Shown one piece after another: positions 16,862 through 25,410 of a DNA stretch of 64,000 nucleotides. Origin of the DNA: an uncultured Acholeplasmatales bacterium. Its GTDB lineage: Bacteria; Bacillota_I; Bacilli_A; Acholeplasmatales; Anaeroplasmataceae. Both the position numbers and the translations under genes were made by a program. The stretch is from contig CALUQZ010000004.1 of NCBI GenBank assembly GCA_944323055.1, positions 1 through 64,000 of the forward strand, written 5' to 3'. Below the pieces are notes generated by a model that worked only from the letters and a program-made list of their open reading frames with translations, had not been told where the DNA came from and did no database searches. How positions within the stretch are numbered: the first letter of the stretch is position 1; each line of letters opens with the position of its first letter.

Positions 16862-17815
16862 TTACTGTGTTTTAGTTAACATATTTTCTAAACTTATATC
16901 TCTATTACTTGTCATATTTAGCGCCTCATCTAGCTTAGTGTAGGTCAAACTATTTTTCATTATCCCTACTGCCACGCCATAAATATCTTCATGTATAAGA
17001 TCAATTGCGTATGAACCTAATCTAGAAGCTAATAATCTATCTTCTGGAGTAGGTGTACCACCGCGCTGAATATAACCTAAAATTGTAGCTCGACATTCAT
17101 AACCAGAGTATTCTTCAACTTCTTTAGCAAGTTGATAAACATCTGTTAAATTTTCAGATATTACCACTATTGCATGTCTTCTACCTTGTAATCTATTCTT
17201 TTTTAAATCATTAAGTAATTTTTCTTTATCTAAGCCTGTTTGGCTTGTAATAATATATTCAGCCCCACAACATATACCAGAGTATAAGGCTAAATCCGGG
17301 CAATGTCTTCCCATTACTTCAATAATAGAACACCTTTGGTGTGATGAAGAAGTATCTCTAAGCTTATCAATTGCGTCACACGCTGTATTTAAAGCCGTTG
17401 AGAAACCTATAGTGAAATCACTAGAAGCAATATCATTATCAATAGTACCTGGAATACCTACACATTTAATTCCCATTTCTGTAAGTCTTAAAGCTCCAGT
17501 ATAAGTACCATCCCCACCAATGCAAATCAAGGCGTCAATGTCATGCTTTTTAAGTTGCTTAATAGCTAGTTCTCTAACTTGCGGATAAGCAAATTCTGGC
17601 AATCTAGCAGTTCCTAAAATAGTACCGCCACGATTTAAAATTTCACTGACATCTTTGCGGTCAAACTCTACTATTTTTCCTTCTATAAGACCCTTATAGC
17701 CATCATAAACACCAAATATTTGATCGCCATACGACAAAGCTGTTCTAACAACAGCTCTAATAGCCGCATTCATGCCGGGAGCATCACCACCTGATGTTAA
17801 AACACCAATTCTCAT
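16862..17815 (-). CDS. pfkA: ATP-dependent 6-phosphofructokinase
   Basis: Phosphorylates fructose 6-phosphate with ATP. The ATP type is indicated by GGDGTYTGA (Gly at the position that is Asp in PPi enzymes) and PGTIDND (Gly instead of Lys). The N-terminus GVLTSGGDAPGMNAAIR is canonical, and the catalytic TIDND Asp is present. Length 317 residues is close to the 319-320 of Bacillus PfkA. It leads the pfkA-pyk operon from a good promoter. A second, PPi-type enzyme is encoded about 2.5 kb away on the opposite strand. Confidence 0.97.
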   Translation of the reverse strand: MRIGVLTSGGDAPGMNAAIRAVVRTALSYGDQIFGVYDGYKGLIEGKIVEFDRKDVSEILNRGGTILGTARLPEFAYPQVRELAIKQLKKHDIDALICIGGDGTYTGALRLTEMGIKCVGIPGTIDNDIASSDFTIGFSTALNTACDAIDKLRDTSSSHQRCSIIEVMGRHCPDLALYSGICCGAEYIITSQTGLDKEKLLNDLKKNRLQGRRHAIVVISENLTDVYQLAKEVEEYSGYECRATILGYIQRGGTPTPEDRLLASRLGSYAIDLIHEDIYGVAVGIMKNSLTYTKLDEALNMTSNRDISLENMLTKTQ

Positions 17816-17834
17816 TTAAATCACTCCGAAGTAA

Positions 17835-17863
17835 ATTATAACAATATTTCTTATTTCATTCAA
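17835..17863 (-). promoter_or_regulatory. Promoter of pfkA-pyk
   Basis: Minus-strand TTGAAT (17858-17863) and TATAAT (17835-17840) are 17 nt apart. CGGAG follows just before the pfkA start. No cre-like site is seen here. Confidence 0.75.
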
Positions 17864-17895
17864 GTATAATAATACATTCAAGATCAAAATAAATA

Positions 17896-18945
17896 CTAGG
17901 GTTTATGATTAAAATTGTGTTTAAAAAATGATATGGTTTTGAAAATAGTAATTATTAAAATGACTGATAGGATTACATATGGTCCAAATAAAAATGAATA
18001 ATCATTATTAATACAAATATTCGTATCTCTATAATAAGTTACAAAATTAATTATAAAAAAGGGTTCAAGAATCTTTTCTTGATAAATTTCACCTGTATCA
18101 TAACCTAAAAAAATCAATATAAATAGTTGAATACTTAACAAAAAAAGTATAAATGAAATAATAATATCACTTATGTTCCTTCTAGAATAAGTTGTTAAAG
18201 TAAAAATAACCAATAAAATGTTAATATAAAAAATTTCTAATAAATTTAAATTATTTAAATATAACAACAAATAACTACTAAAAGCCATAAATATCAAAAT
18301 AATACTATAAGTGTAATAATAACTCCTCTTTTTTTGATTAAATTTATTAAAATTACTATTTGTTAAATCATTTTGTAACCCTTCTAAATTACTATAACCT
18401 AAATTATTTATTTTTAAATAATATTTTAAATTTTTTGAACTTAAGATTTTATTCCGTTTAATTTCTAATAATCCTAATACTAGTTCACAACAACCTAATA
18501 TACCTATAATTATACACATGATAATTACAAAAATATCATTATTAAAAATTAAACAACATATACTTGTTATTAATATTAATAATATAGACAAAAAATTAAG
18601 TGATAATATACTCTTAGAATTTAAAAATAATAATATTAAGGATGCAAGTATAAAGATATAAAAGAAAGAACTGTAATTAAAAGAAAAATAAAATACACTA
18701 GTAACTACTACAAAGAAAAAAGATAAAATAATTGTATAATAATAGCGATTTTTATTTAATGGATTTAATGATAATATACTATTTTCTAATTCATATTCAT
18801 TCTTATATTGATTATTCTTATGTTTATTGATAATTAATTCATAATTTCTATATGTATATAATGAATATTTTTTTAAATAATATATTGTTTTACTTTGGAC
18901 TAAGGAAAAGTCATTGTTTTCTTTTACAATTGTAGATTGTCTCAT
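17896..18945 (-). CDS. Multi-pass membrane protein of unknown function
   Basis: I do not recognise this 349-residue protein. It has a polar N-terminal segment of about 65 residues rich in Tyr, Asn and Lys, then two hydrophobic blocks (about residues 68-160 with four to five helices, and 210-345 with five or so) separated by a basic linker. Two halves of similar layout may reflect internal duplication. It overlaps the end of the papain-like gene by 35 nt, so it is probably translated with it and may work with that exported protein. GGTGGTGAT precedes the start. Confidence 0.6.
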   Translation of the reverse strand: MRQSTIVKENNDFSLVQSKTIYYLKKYSLYTYRNYELIINKHKNNQYKNEYELENSILSLNPLNKNRYYYTIILSFFFVVVTSVFYFSFNYSSFFYIFILASLILLFLNSKSILSLNFLSILLILITSICCLIFNNDIFVIIMCIIIGILGCCELVLGLLEIKRNKILSSKNLKYYLKINNLGYSNLEGLQNDLTNSNFNKFNQKKRSYYYTYSIILIFMAFSSYLLLYLNNLNLLEIFYINILLVIFTLTTYSRRNISDIIISFILFLLSIQLFILIFLGYDTGEIYQEKILEPFFIINFVTYYRDTNICINNDYSFLFGPYVILSVILIITIFKTISFFKHNFNHKP

Positions 18946-20178
18946 CTATATCACCACCGATTGTTTTTCTAGAATATAAACATTTAGTACAAAACTTATT
19001 AAATTTATCTATCTTGAATTTATGAGCCTCTATATAATATTGACCACATGAACAATAAGCTTTATGTGTTTGAGAATCAATTTTAATATAACTAAATGAG
19101 TGTTGATGCTTGTTTAATATAACACCGCACGAACAATATCCCACCTCTTCTTGAGTATAATCATCATATCCATAAAAGTTCATACTATGTTCATGTTCCC
19201 CTATAAAGTTTATTGCCATAAAATCATAAATATAAGATTCATTTAAATATACTTTATTATATTCATCATTTTGTGAATTCCAACCCATATGGACTATAAA
19301 TGTATCATCCTTATACCCATATGCTATAACATTATGGGCATTAGCTAAAATAGAATTACTAGAATTTAGGTTAGTAGGCTTTACTGTATAATCATAATTA
19401 ATAATCGTCAATAAAACTGGAATTCCCATATCAATTAACTTTTTAATAGCATTTACATCATTAAGTAAGGACTTATCATAATGTTTTGTATAACCTTTAA
19501 GATTATAGGCATTGTCCGTTAAATAAGCATATAATACTTCCTCAATATTAGATGCGGTCATAGGATAACCATTATCAACTAAATCATAAATCCAATTTAA
19601 GCCAAATAAAGTAACTAAAAATTTATCAAATAAATAATCATGAAAAGCCTGAGTTGTACCAGGCATCTCACTTTGACTGGTATAATCAAATTTTGAATTA
19701 GTATAATTCTCTACATATACTCTATTAAAAACATCAACATTTTGATTAATTGCAATCAAATTATCATTATTATCGTATATTTCCTCAGAGTATTGCAAAC
19801 TTTGAGGAATATATGAATCATCATAAAAAGTATCATAATACCCTAATAAAATAGACAATGCTACTAATCCACAAGTACCTTTATAATTAATAGGAAAGTT
19901 ATTTAAATGCTGAAAATAATAACTATTATTAATCACTTTATATCCATTAGCATCTACAAAAGATTGCTCATTAACATCAGATGCCATATCTAAAACCATT
20001 GTAGAACTAATATTAGAGGTATTAAATTCGGAAGAAATTGCTGCAGATTGTAAATCATTATTTAAACTAATAATATTATTTTCTTCTGCATCATATCTTA
20101 ATATTATAAAAGTAATAATACAACAAATAATTAAAGCACAAGTAAAAAATATCTTGTTTTATGTACTCCTGTTAACAT
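18911..20178 (-). pseudogene. Exported papain-like (C39-type) protein gene, frameshifted in its signal peptide
   Basis: The body, open from 20158 to 18911, shows a papain-fold cysteine peptidase pattern: GTCGLVALSILLGYYD with the nucleophile Cys, NAHNVIAYGY with His, and MGWN with Asn. The C-terminus has repeated CSCG/H motifs (YCSCGVILNKHQH, YCSCGQYY, FCTKC) that may bind zinc. In the same frame upstream lies a hydrophobic signal segment (IFFTCALIICCIITFIIL) but no start codon. An ATG at 20178 with GGGGTGG before it reads MLTGVHKTRYF and would join this frame if the T6 run at 20144-20149 had one more T. Without slippage only an unexported form from 19999 could be made. Confidence 0.7.
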
Positions 20179-20202
20179 AAATATCCACCCCTTCATGTAA
20201 AC

Positions 20203-20231
20203 ATTATAGCAAAAATATTTGATATAGTAAA
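20203..20231 (-). promoter_or_regulatory. Promoter of the papain-like gene
   Basis: Minus-strand TTTACT (20226-20231) and TATAAT (20203-20208) are 17 nt apart, placing the start near 20196, about 18 nt before the proposed ATG at 20178. This supports 20178 as the original start. Confidence 0.65.
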
Positions 20232-20249
20232 TAACTTTAAAAATAGCTT

Positions 20250-20263
20250 TGTAAGCGTTTTAA
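20250..20263 (+). promoter_or_regulatory. cre-like site upstream of the PPi-phosphofructokinase promoter
   Basis: TGTAAGCGTTTTAA matches the CcpA cre consensus except that A replaces the C near its 3' end. Its centre is about 52 nt before the predicted start, upstream of the -35, the position typical of CcpA activation in Bacilli. Confidence 0.45.
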
Positions 20264-20273
20264 CTATTTGATA

Positions 20274-20302
20274 TTGACAAAAAACAGAATAATTATTACA
20301 AT
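20274..20302 (+). promoter_or_regulatory. Promoter of the PPi-phosphofructokinase gene
   Basis: A perfect TTGACA (20274-20279) and TACAAT (20297-20302) are 17 nt apart; AAGGAG at 20321 precedes the start codon. Confidence 0.85.
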
Positions 20303-20335
20303 TTAAATAAACAAAAGATTAAGGAGAATAGAATA

Positions 20336-21592
20336 ATGAAAAAATTAATTGGGGCGGCTATTCTAGGCCAATCAGGTGGTCCAACATCTGTAATTAATGC
20401 ATCTGCAGCTGGTGTATTTATTGAAGCGCTTAAACAAAATGAATGTATTACACAAGTTTATGGGGCTAAACATGGTATAAGAGGGATATTAAATGAAGAA
20501 TTCTATGATATTAATGCTGAAGATATCAAAGAATTAAATCTATTAAAAACAACACCATCATCTGAAATTGGTTCTGTAAGATATAAATTAAAACCATTAG
20601 AACAAGATGATTCTGAATATCAGAGATTACTTGAAGTATTTAAAAAATATAATATTAGATACTTCTTCTACAATGGTGGTAACGATTCAATGGATACTTG
20701 TAATAAAGTTTCTAAATTCTTTAAAGATTCTGGCTATGAATGCCGTTGTATCGGGGTACCTAAGACTATTGATAACGATTTATGCGTAACAGATCACTGT
20801 CCTGGTTACGCTAGTGCTGCTAGATATGTAGCAACAACATTAATGGAATTATCAAAGGATGCTAATGTTTATGATACTCCAATGATTACGGTAGTTGAAA
20901 TTATGGGACGTAATGCCGGTTGGTTAACTGCAGCCGCATCTCTTGCAAGTTATAAAGGTGCAGGTCCTGATTTAATTTACTTACCCGAAGAAGTATTTGA
21001 TATGGACTTATTCTTCAAAGAAGTTGAACAAGTATTAGCTAAACGAAATGGCAAATGTTTAATTTGTATTTCAGAAGGTGTCAAAGATAAAAATGGCAAA
21101 TATATTCCTGAAATTTTCCAAGAACTTGAAAAAGACTCTTTCGGTCACTCTCAACTTGGTGGTAGTGCTACTATTTTAGCTAATGAATTAAAGAAAAAAT
21201 TTGGCACTAAAGTTAGAGGAATTGAGTTTAGTTTAATGCAAAGAAGTGCTCAACATTTAACTAGTAAAGTCGATGTAACTGAAGCATTTACAGCTGGTGT
21301 TAAAGCCGTTAAAGCTGCTGTAAGTGGCAAAACTGATTATATGGTTGGTTTTGAAAGAAAATATGATGATAATGGTAACTACAAATGTAATTACATCCTA
21401 ATCCCACTTGAATTAGTAGCTAATGGAGAAAAGAAAGTACCATTAGAATGGATTAAAAAAGACCACACAGGTATGACTGATGATTATATCAAATATGCCC
21501 TACCTTTAATTCAAGGAGACTGTAAAGCCCCTCTAGAAGATGGCCTTCCAAGATTTGCTAAATTAAAGAAAATATTAGTAGATAAAAAATAA
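20336..21592 (+). CDS. pfp: PPi-type 6-phosphofructokinase
   Basis: A 418-residue phosphofructokinase, longer than the ATP enzyme. Lys in GVPKTIDNDL and Asp in YNGGNDSMDT are the residues that select pyrophosphate as phosphoryl donor, so it probably catalyses the reversible PPi-dependent reaction between fructose 6-phosphate and fructose 1,6-bisphosphate. The residue before that Asp is Asn instead of the usual Asp. EIMGRNAGWLTAAASL, the substrate-binding segment, is intact. It is monocistronic, with a strong promoter, a cre-like site and a hairpin after the stop. Donor specificity is inferred from residues only. Confidence 0.88.
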   Translation: MKKLIGAAILGQSGGPTSVINASAAGVFIEALKQNECITQVYGAKHGIRGILNEEFYDINAEDIKELNLLKTTPSSEIGSVRYKLKPLEQDDSEYQRLLEVFKKYNIRYFFYNGGNDSMDTCNKVSKFFKDSGYECRCIGVPKTIDNDLCVTDHCPGYASAARYVATTLMELSKDANVYDTPMITVVEIMGRNAGWLTAAASLASYKGAGPDLIYLPEEVFDMDLFFKEVEQVLAKRNGKCLICISEGVKDKNGKYIPEIFQELEKDSFGHSQLGGSATILANELKKKFGTKVRGIEFSLMQRSAQHLTSKVDVTEAFTAGVKAVKAAVSGKTDYMVGFERKYDDNGNYKCNYILIPLELVANGEKKVPLEWIKKDHTGMTDDYIKYALPLIQGDCKAPLEDGLPRFAKLKKILVDKK

Positions 21593-21624
21593 TCCTAATT
21601 AATCATTTTAAATCTCTAATTATA

Positions 21625-21648
21625 AAAAGACGCCATTTGGCGCCTTTT
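21625..21648. terminator. Bidirectional terminator between pfp and the CBS gene
   Basis: AAAAGACGCC pairs with GGCGCCTTTT around ATTT with one A-C mismatch; T-rich sequence follows on the plus strand and on the minus strand. It serves two converging genes and its right arm reaches the stop codon of the CBS gene. Confidence 0.85.
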
Positions 21649-22057
21649 ATTTTTTATTGTTCTTGTTTAACTCTAAATAATACTTAATTATTTCTTTTCT
21701 TTTAACAATACCTATAAAAACATTTCTATCATCAACAATAGGTATAAAATTTTGATTTGTTGCTTCTTCTAAAATTTCACCGATATTAGCATCTATTGAT
21801 AAAGCTTTATATGGTCTATATAAATTAATTTCTTTAAAATACCTACTCTCAGCTACTTCTTTATCAAAATTACACTCATATATAAATCTTAAAATATCGC
21901 CATCTGAAACTGTAGCTTTATAAGTGCCATCTTGTCCTAAAACAGGTATTACACTAAATCTATGTACCTGCATCTTCTCAATAACTTGTCTAACTGTATC
22001 ATCATCATAAACAAAATCAACATCTTTTTTAGGTGTTAATAAAAATAAAACATTCAT
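21647..22057 (-). CDS. CBS-domain protein
   Basis: A 136-residue protein made of two CBS domains: the first covers about residues 10-70 (VRQVIEKMQVHRFSVIPVLG, VSDGDILRFI) and the second about 80-130 (IGEILEEATNQNFIPIVDD, GIVKRKEIIKYY). Such stand-alone pairs usually bind adenosine nucleotides and sense energy state. No output domain is present. The gene follows DUF5131 by 10 nt with AGAGGT before its start and is likely cotranscribed; its stop lies in the terminator stem. Confidence 0.9.
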   Translation of the reverse strand: MNVLFLLTPKKDVDFVYDDDTVRQVIEKMQVHRFSVIPVLGQDGTYKATVSDGDILRFIYECNFDKEVAESRYFKEINLYRPYKALSIDANIGEILEEATNQNFIPIVDDRNVFIGIVKRKEIIKYYLELNKNNKK

Positions 22058-22067
22058 AAATTTACCT

Positions 22068-22784
22068 CTAATTATGTGATATATTTGCTAAAAAAGCTTG
22101 TGTATACCTTTTCTCATAAGGTATATAATATTTTTTATTATCTTTAATTACATAAGTTCCTGTATCAAAAAAATAAAAAGGAATACCTAATTTTAAACTA
22201 TCTTCACTAATTTTTTTGGCATAATCAAAATATAAGGGGCGAGCTCCTTTACCATTTTCTCCACCACAGTTTATATATTCGATTTGTTTATTATCCTTTA
22301 ATAATTTAGTTATATCAATCTCATCTAATAAAGGAGATATCATAATTGTTTTAGATTTAGCTTTTAATTTTAACAAATCACTAATTCGCCTTTCAAAACT
22401 AATTTGGTCTTCACAACTAACAGTAAAAGTTACATTATTATAACCATCTTCCCAATCACTAGGCAAATTAGTAAAAGCTCTATCTATTCTTTTTGTCAAT
22501 AAAATAAAATGTAAATCCTTCCTTTCTTTAATCATTTTAAAAACATCAGGTCGCCATAAATCCGCTTCTTCAATAAAAAAATCACTTTTCTCACAGATGA
22601 TAACATCCTGACCACCGCGTATTAAATAATCGCCATACTTATTTTTCTTTATTAAGATATCAAAATTTTTATTTTTAATAATATTATTAGTATCAAACTT
22701 AACATTATCATAAGAAAATAAATAACAATTTTGACATCCGCTACTTAGCTTATGACAACCTAGCCAAGGGTTATAAGTGAACAT
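22068..22784 (-). CDS. DUF5131 family protein (radical-SAM-like)
   Basis: A 238-residue protein of the DUF5131 (phage Gp37/Gp68-like) family. The N-terminus MFTYNPWLGCHKLSSGCQNC has the family arrangement NPW-GC-S-GC-NCY with three cysteines that could hold an iron-sulfur cluster, and FILLTKRIDR, VSCEDQ and NCGGENGKGARPL follow as in the family. The reaction is not known. I chose the ATG at 22784 because AGAGAGGTG precedes it and the promoter -10 is at 22810-22815; a longer open frame runs through the promoter. Confidence 0.85.
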   Translation of the reverse strand: MFTYNPWLGCHKLSSGCQNCYLFSYDNVKFDTNNIIKNKNFDILIKKNKYGDYLIRGGQDVIICEKSDFFIEEADLWRPDVFKMIKERKDLHFILLTKRIDRAFTNLPSDWEDGYNNVTFTVSCEDQISFERRISDLLKLKAKSKTIMISPLLDEIDITKLLKDNKQIEYINCGGENGKGARPLYFDYAKKISEDSLKLGIPFYFFDTGTYVIKDNKKYYIPYEKRYTQAFLANISHN

Positions 22785-22809
22785 AATTTTCACCTCTCTT
22801 GCTACTTTT

Positions 22810-22838
22810 ATTATATGGTAATTTATTAATTTTGACAA
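22810..22838 (-). promoter_or_regulatory. Promoter of the DUF5131-CBS pair
   Basis: Minus-strand TTGTCA (22833-22838) and TATAAT (22810-22815) are 17 nt apart, about 26 nt before the chosen start. Confidence 0.8.
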
Positions 22839-22845
22839 GAAAAAA

Positions 22846-22864
22846 AGTAGTCAATCAGACTACT
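22846..22864 (-). terminator. Intrinsic terminator after truA
   Basis: A 7-bp stem AGTAGTC / GACTACT with a 5-nt loop is followed on the minus strand by TTTTTTTC. The first stem base is shared with the truA stop codon, and the DUF5131 promoter -35 starts 8 nt beyond. Confidence 0.85.
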
Positions 22865-23601
22865 CAATAATATACTTTATATAAATATAAACCTTTTCCT
22901 GGGGCAATGTACTGACAAGCTCTAGGATCTTTTTTTAATAAAATATCATTAATATATGATGCCTCATATTTGCCTTTACCTATCTCAATTAAAAGCCCCA
23001 TCATTCTTCTAACTTGATATTTTAAAAAACCATTACCTATAAATTTAAAAACAATAAAATTGTCTTTTAATTCAATATCTATACTATAGATTTCTCGATT
23101 AAAATCTTTCAAACTATTAGTATGAATGCTAGAAAAAGACCTAAAATTATGTTTACCAACTAAATACTTTATAGCCTTTTTTATAGTCTCTAAATCTAAA
23201 TTATAACAATATGTAGTATATCGTTCATTAAAAACATCTAAATCTTTAGTATTGATAACATAATGATACTCTTTTTTTATAGCACTAAACCTAGCATGAA
23301 AAGACATATCTACTTTTTTAACATCTAACACTTTAATATCATTAAGCAAAAAACTATTTAAAGCTTTTTTTATAGCTAAAGGATTAATATCTTTAGTCAA
23401 ATCAAAATGAATAACTTGGCCTAAAGCATGAACAAACCTATCAGTTCTACCAGAACCTACAATTTTTACATTTTCTTTTAACCAATTATAAAAGGCGTTG
23501 TTTAAAGCTAATTCTATGGTTGGTAATTCATTTTGTCTTTCAAATCCATAATAGTTAGCTCCATCATAAGCAAGTGTTGCCATAAATCTATAATAAGACA
23601 T
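22864..23601 (-). CDS. truA: tRNA pseudouridine(38-40) synthase
   Basis: TruA converts uridines 38-40 of the anticodon arm to pseudouridine. The 245-residue protein has the N-terminal YDGANYYGFERQ segment, catalytic Asp in GSGRTDRFVHALGQ and the C-terminal FLKYQVRRMMGLLIEIG. The motif is normally GRTDAGVHA or GRTDSGVHA; here AG is replaced by RF, which is unusual although the catalytic Asp and Arg remain. It overlaps ecfT by 14 nt and closes the standard ecfA1-ecfA2-ecfT-truA cluster. Confidence 0.95.
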   Translation of the reverse strand: MSYYRFMATLAYDGANYYGFERQNELPTIELALNNAFYNWLKENVKIVGSGRTDRFVHALGQVIHFDLTKDINPLAIKKALNSFLLNDIKVLDVKKVDMSFHARFSAIKKEYHYVINTKDLDVFNERYTTYCYNLDLETIKKAIKYLVGKHNFRSFSSIHTNSLKDFNREIYSIDIELKDNFIVFKFIGNGFLKYQVRRMMGLLIEIGKGKYEASYINDILLKKDPRACQYIAPGKGLYLYKVYY

Positions 23602-24553
23602 TTAAACAAATAGCTCCTGCAAATAATAATATAGTAAACACTACAGCAATATAATCGAAATATTTAAGTTTTAACTCATCATACCTACTTCTTTTAGCCC
23701 CTACAATATAACCTCTAGTTTCCATAGCATTAGCTAAATCTTCAGCTTTACTAAATGATATGACAAACATAGGTATTAATAAAGAGACAATTTGGATTAC
23801 TTTTTCTTTTAAACTACCTTCACTAAAATCAACACCTCTTGAAGCTTGTGCTCTAATAATTTTATTAGTTTCATCAAATAATAAAGGGATGAAACGAAGC
23901 GTCAAAGAAAAAACCATAGATATAGATCCTACAGGTACCTTTATTTTAGCTAATGGTGATAACAATGACTGTAATCCATTGTTAATATCAGTAGACATAG
24001 TTGAAAAAGTAAGTAAGCTAGTTATTCCTATCATCAGTACTATTCTTAAAAATATAAACGCCCCTTGAATTAAACCACCATCAAAAATATCTACTGTATA
24101 ATCGACAAAAATCAAATTATTAAAATCAATTATTTGTACAGCAAAACAAGCTACAAAAGCAATTAATAAATATAAGAATTTAAAAGGTATATACTTACTA
24201 GTTAAAAAATAAATAACAATAATGCCTATAATCATTAATAAATGATACAAGCCAAAATGAAAATGAAAAGTGTATAATAAAGTTCCACTACGCGTATATA
24301 AAATCTGTAAGATAAAAGTAAATGTTAATAGGAATAAAACAGGTTTTATCCCTTTAATTACCCTTATAATTGGTAATCTAGTAGAGAAGAATAAGATTAA
24401 ATATAAAGCTAATAACCCTAACATAAAATAAATATTAGGAATTAAAAAAATAATTACTATCCAAATAATAGTTAGCAACATCTTCACCCTTGGGTCTAAT
24501 TTATGTAACCAACTATCACCCGGAATATATTGTCCGATTGTTATTCCATTCAT
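23588..24553 (-). CDS. ecfT: Energy-coupling factor transporter transmembrane protein EcfT
   Basis: The membrane scaffold of the group II ECF vitamin transporter that links the two ATPases to exchangeable substrate-binding S proteins. Several helices cover residues 30-180 and one closes the C-terminus. Two ARG-type coupling motifs are visible: QASRGVDFSEG and METRGYIVGAKRSRY. Length 321 residues is somewhat above the usual 265 because of extra hydrophobic sequence in the middle. It overlaps ecfA2 by ATGA with AAAGGGAG before the start. No S component is in the window. Confidence 0.93.
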   Translation of the reverse strand: MNGITIGQYIPGDSWLHKLDPRVKMLLTIIWIVIIFLIPNIYFMLGLLALYLILFFSTRLPIIRVIKGIKPVLFLLTFTFILQILYTRSGTLLYTFHFHFGLYHLLMIIGIIVIYFLTSKYIPFKFLYLLIAFVACFAVQIIDFNNLIFVDYTVDIFDGGLIQGAFIFLRIVLMIGITSLLTFSTMSTDINNGLQSLLSPLAKIKVPVGSISMVFSLTLRFIPLLFDETNKIIRAQASRGVDFSEGSLKEKVIQIVSLLIPMFVISFSKAEDLANAMETRGYIVGAKRSRYDELKLKYFDYIAVVFTILLFAGAICLNVLL

Positions 24554-25410
24554 AGACTGACTCCCTTTAATCTAACAAGTAATTCTTCTTCATTTTTAAC
24601 ATTATAATCTAAGTCTAGATTAAGACTAGTATTTAGATAATCAACTAAATCTAAAATATCTGGTTTAACTAAATTACACTTTTTATATGTATCATCTTTA
24701 AATAAATCAATACTTTTACCATCAAAAAATATCTTACCATCTTTCATAGCTATTACTCTAGTAGCATATTCATAAACTAAATTCATATCATGAGTAATCA
24801 TTACTATTGTTTTATGGTATTCTTTATTAATTTTAGCAAATATTTTCATAACCTCTATAGCTGTCTTAGGATCAAGGCCTCTAGTAGGTTCATCTAATAA
24901 TAATATATCCGGATTATAAGCTAAAATACCAGCAATTGCTACTTTACGCATTTGACCACCTGATAAAGCAAAAGGTGATTTTTCTAATAAATCTTTATCT
25001 ATTCCTAACAATTTACAAGCCTCTAATGCTCGCGTTTTAGCTTCTTCTTCACTAAAACCAAAATTTTTAGGGGCAAACATGATATCTTTTAAAACAGTTT
25101 CTTCAAATAGTTGATATTCTGGAAATTGAAAAACAAAACCTATTCTCTTTCTAATTTCTTTTAGTTTAGGATTTTTTCTTTTTTTAGGAGTGATGACATA
25201 ATCAAATATTTTAATATTTCCTTTAGTAGGTAATATTAAAGCATTCATATGACTAACTAAAGTTGATTTACCAGAACCAGTTTTCCCAACCACAGCTATA
25301 AATTCATCTTTAGACTCAATATTTAAATTAATATCAAACAAAGCTTTAACGTCATCTTTTTTACGAAGACCACTATAATCATGGTCTACTTCATGAAATG
25401 ATATTGCCAT
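24550..25410 (-). CDS. ecfA2: Energy-coupling factor transporter ATPase EcfA2
   Basis: One of two ATPases driving vitamin uptake through the ECF module. Walker A is GKTGSGKST, the Q-loop FVFQFPEYQLFEE, the signature LSGGQMRKVAIAGIL, Walker B ILLLDEPTRGLD and the switch His is in MITHDM. The N-terminal ISFHEVDHDY and the PEYQLFEE stretch are typical of EcfA2. Length is 286 residues. A GGAGGAGG site before the start lies in the end of ecfA1, with 25 nt of overlap, which suggests coupled synthesis of the two ATPases. Confidence 0.95.
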   Translation of the reverse strand: MAISFHEVDHDYSGLRKKDDVKALFDINLNIESKDEFIAVVGKTGSGKSTLVSHMNALILPTKGNIKIFDYVITPKKRKNPKLKEIRKRIGFVFQFPEYQLFEETVLKDIMFAPKNFGFSEEEAKTRALEACKLLGIDKDLLEKSPFALSGGQMRKVAIAGILAYNPDILLLDEPTRGLDPKTAIEVMKIFAKINKEYHKTIVMITHDMNLVYEYATRVIAMKDGKIFFDGKSIDLFKDDTYKKCNLVKPDILDLVDYLNTSLNLDLDYNVKNEEELLVRLKGVSL

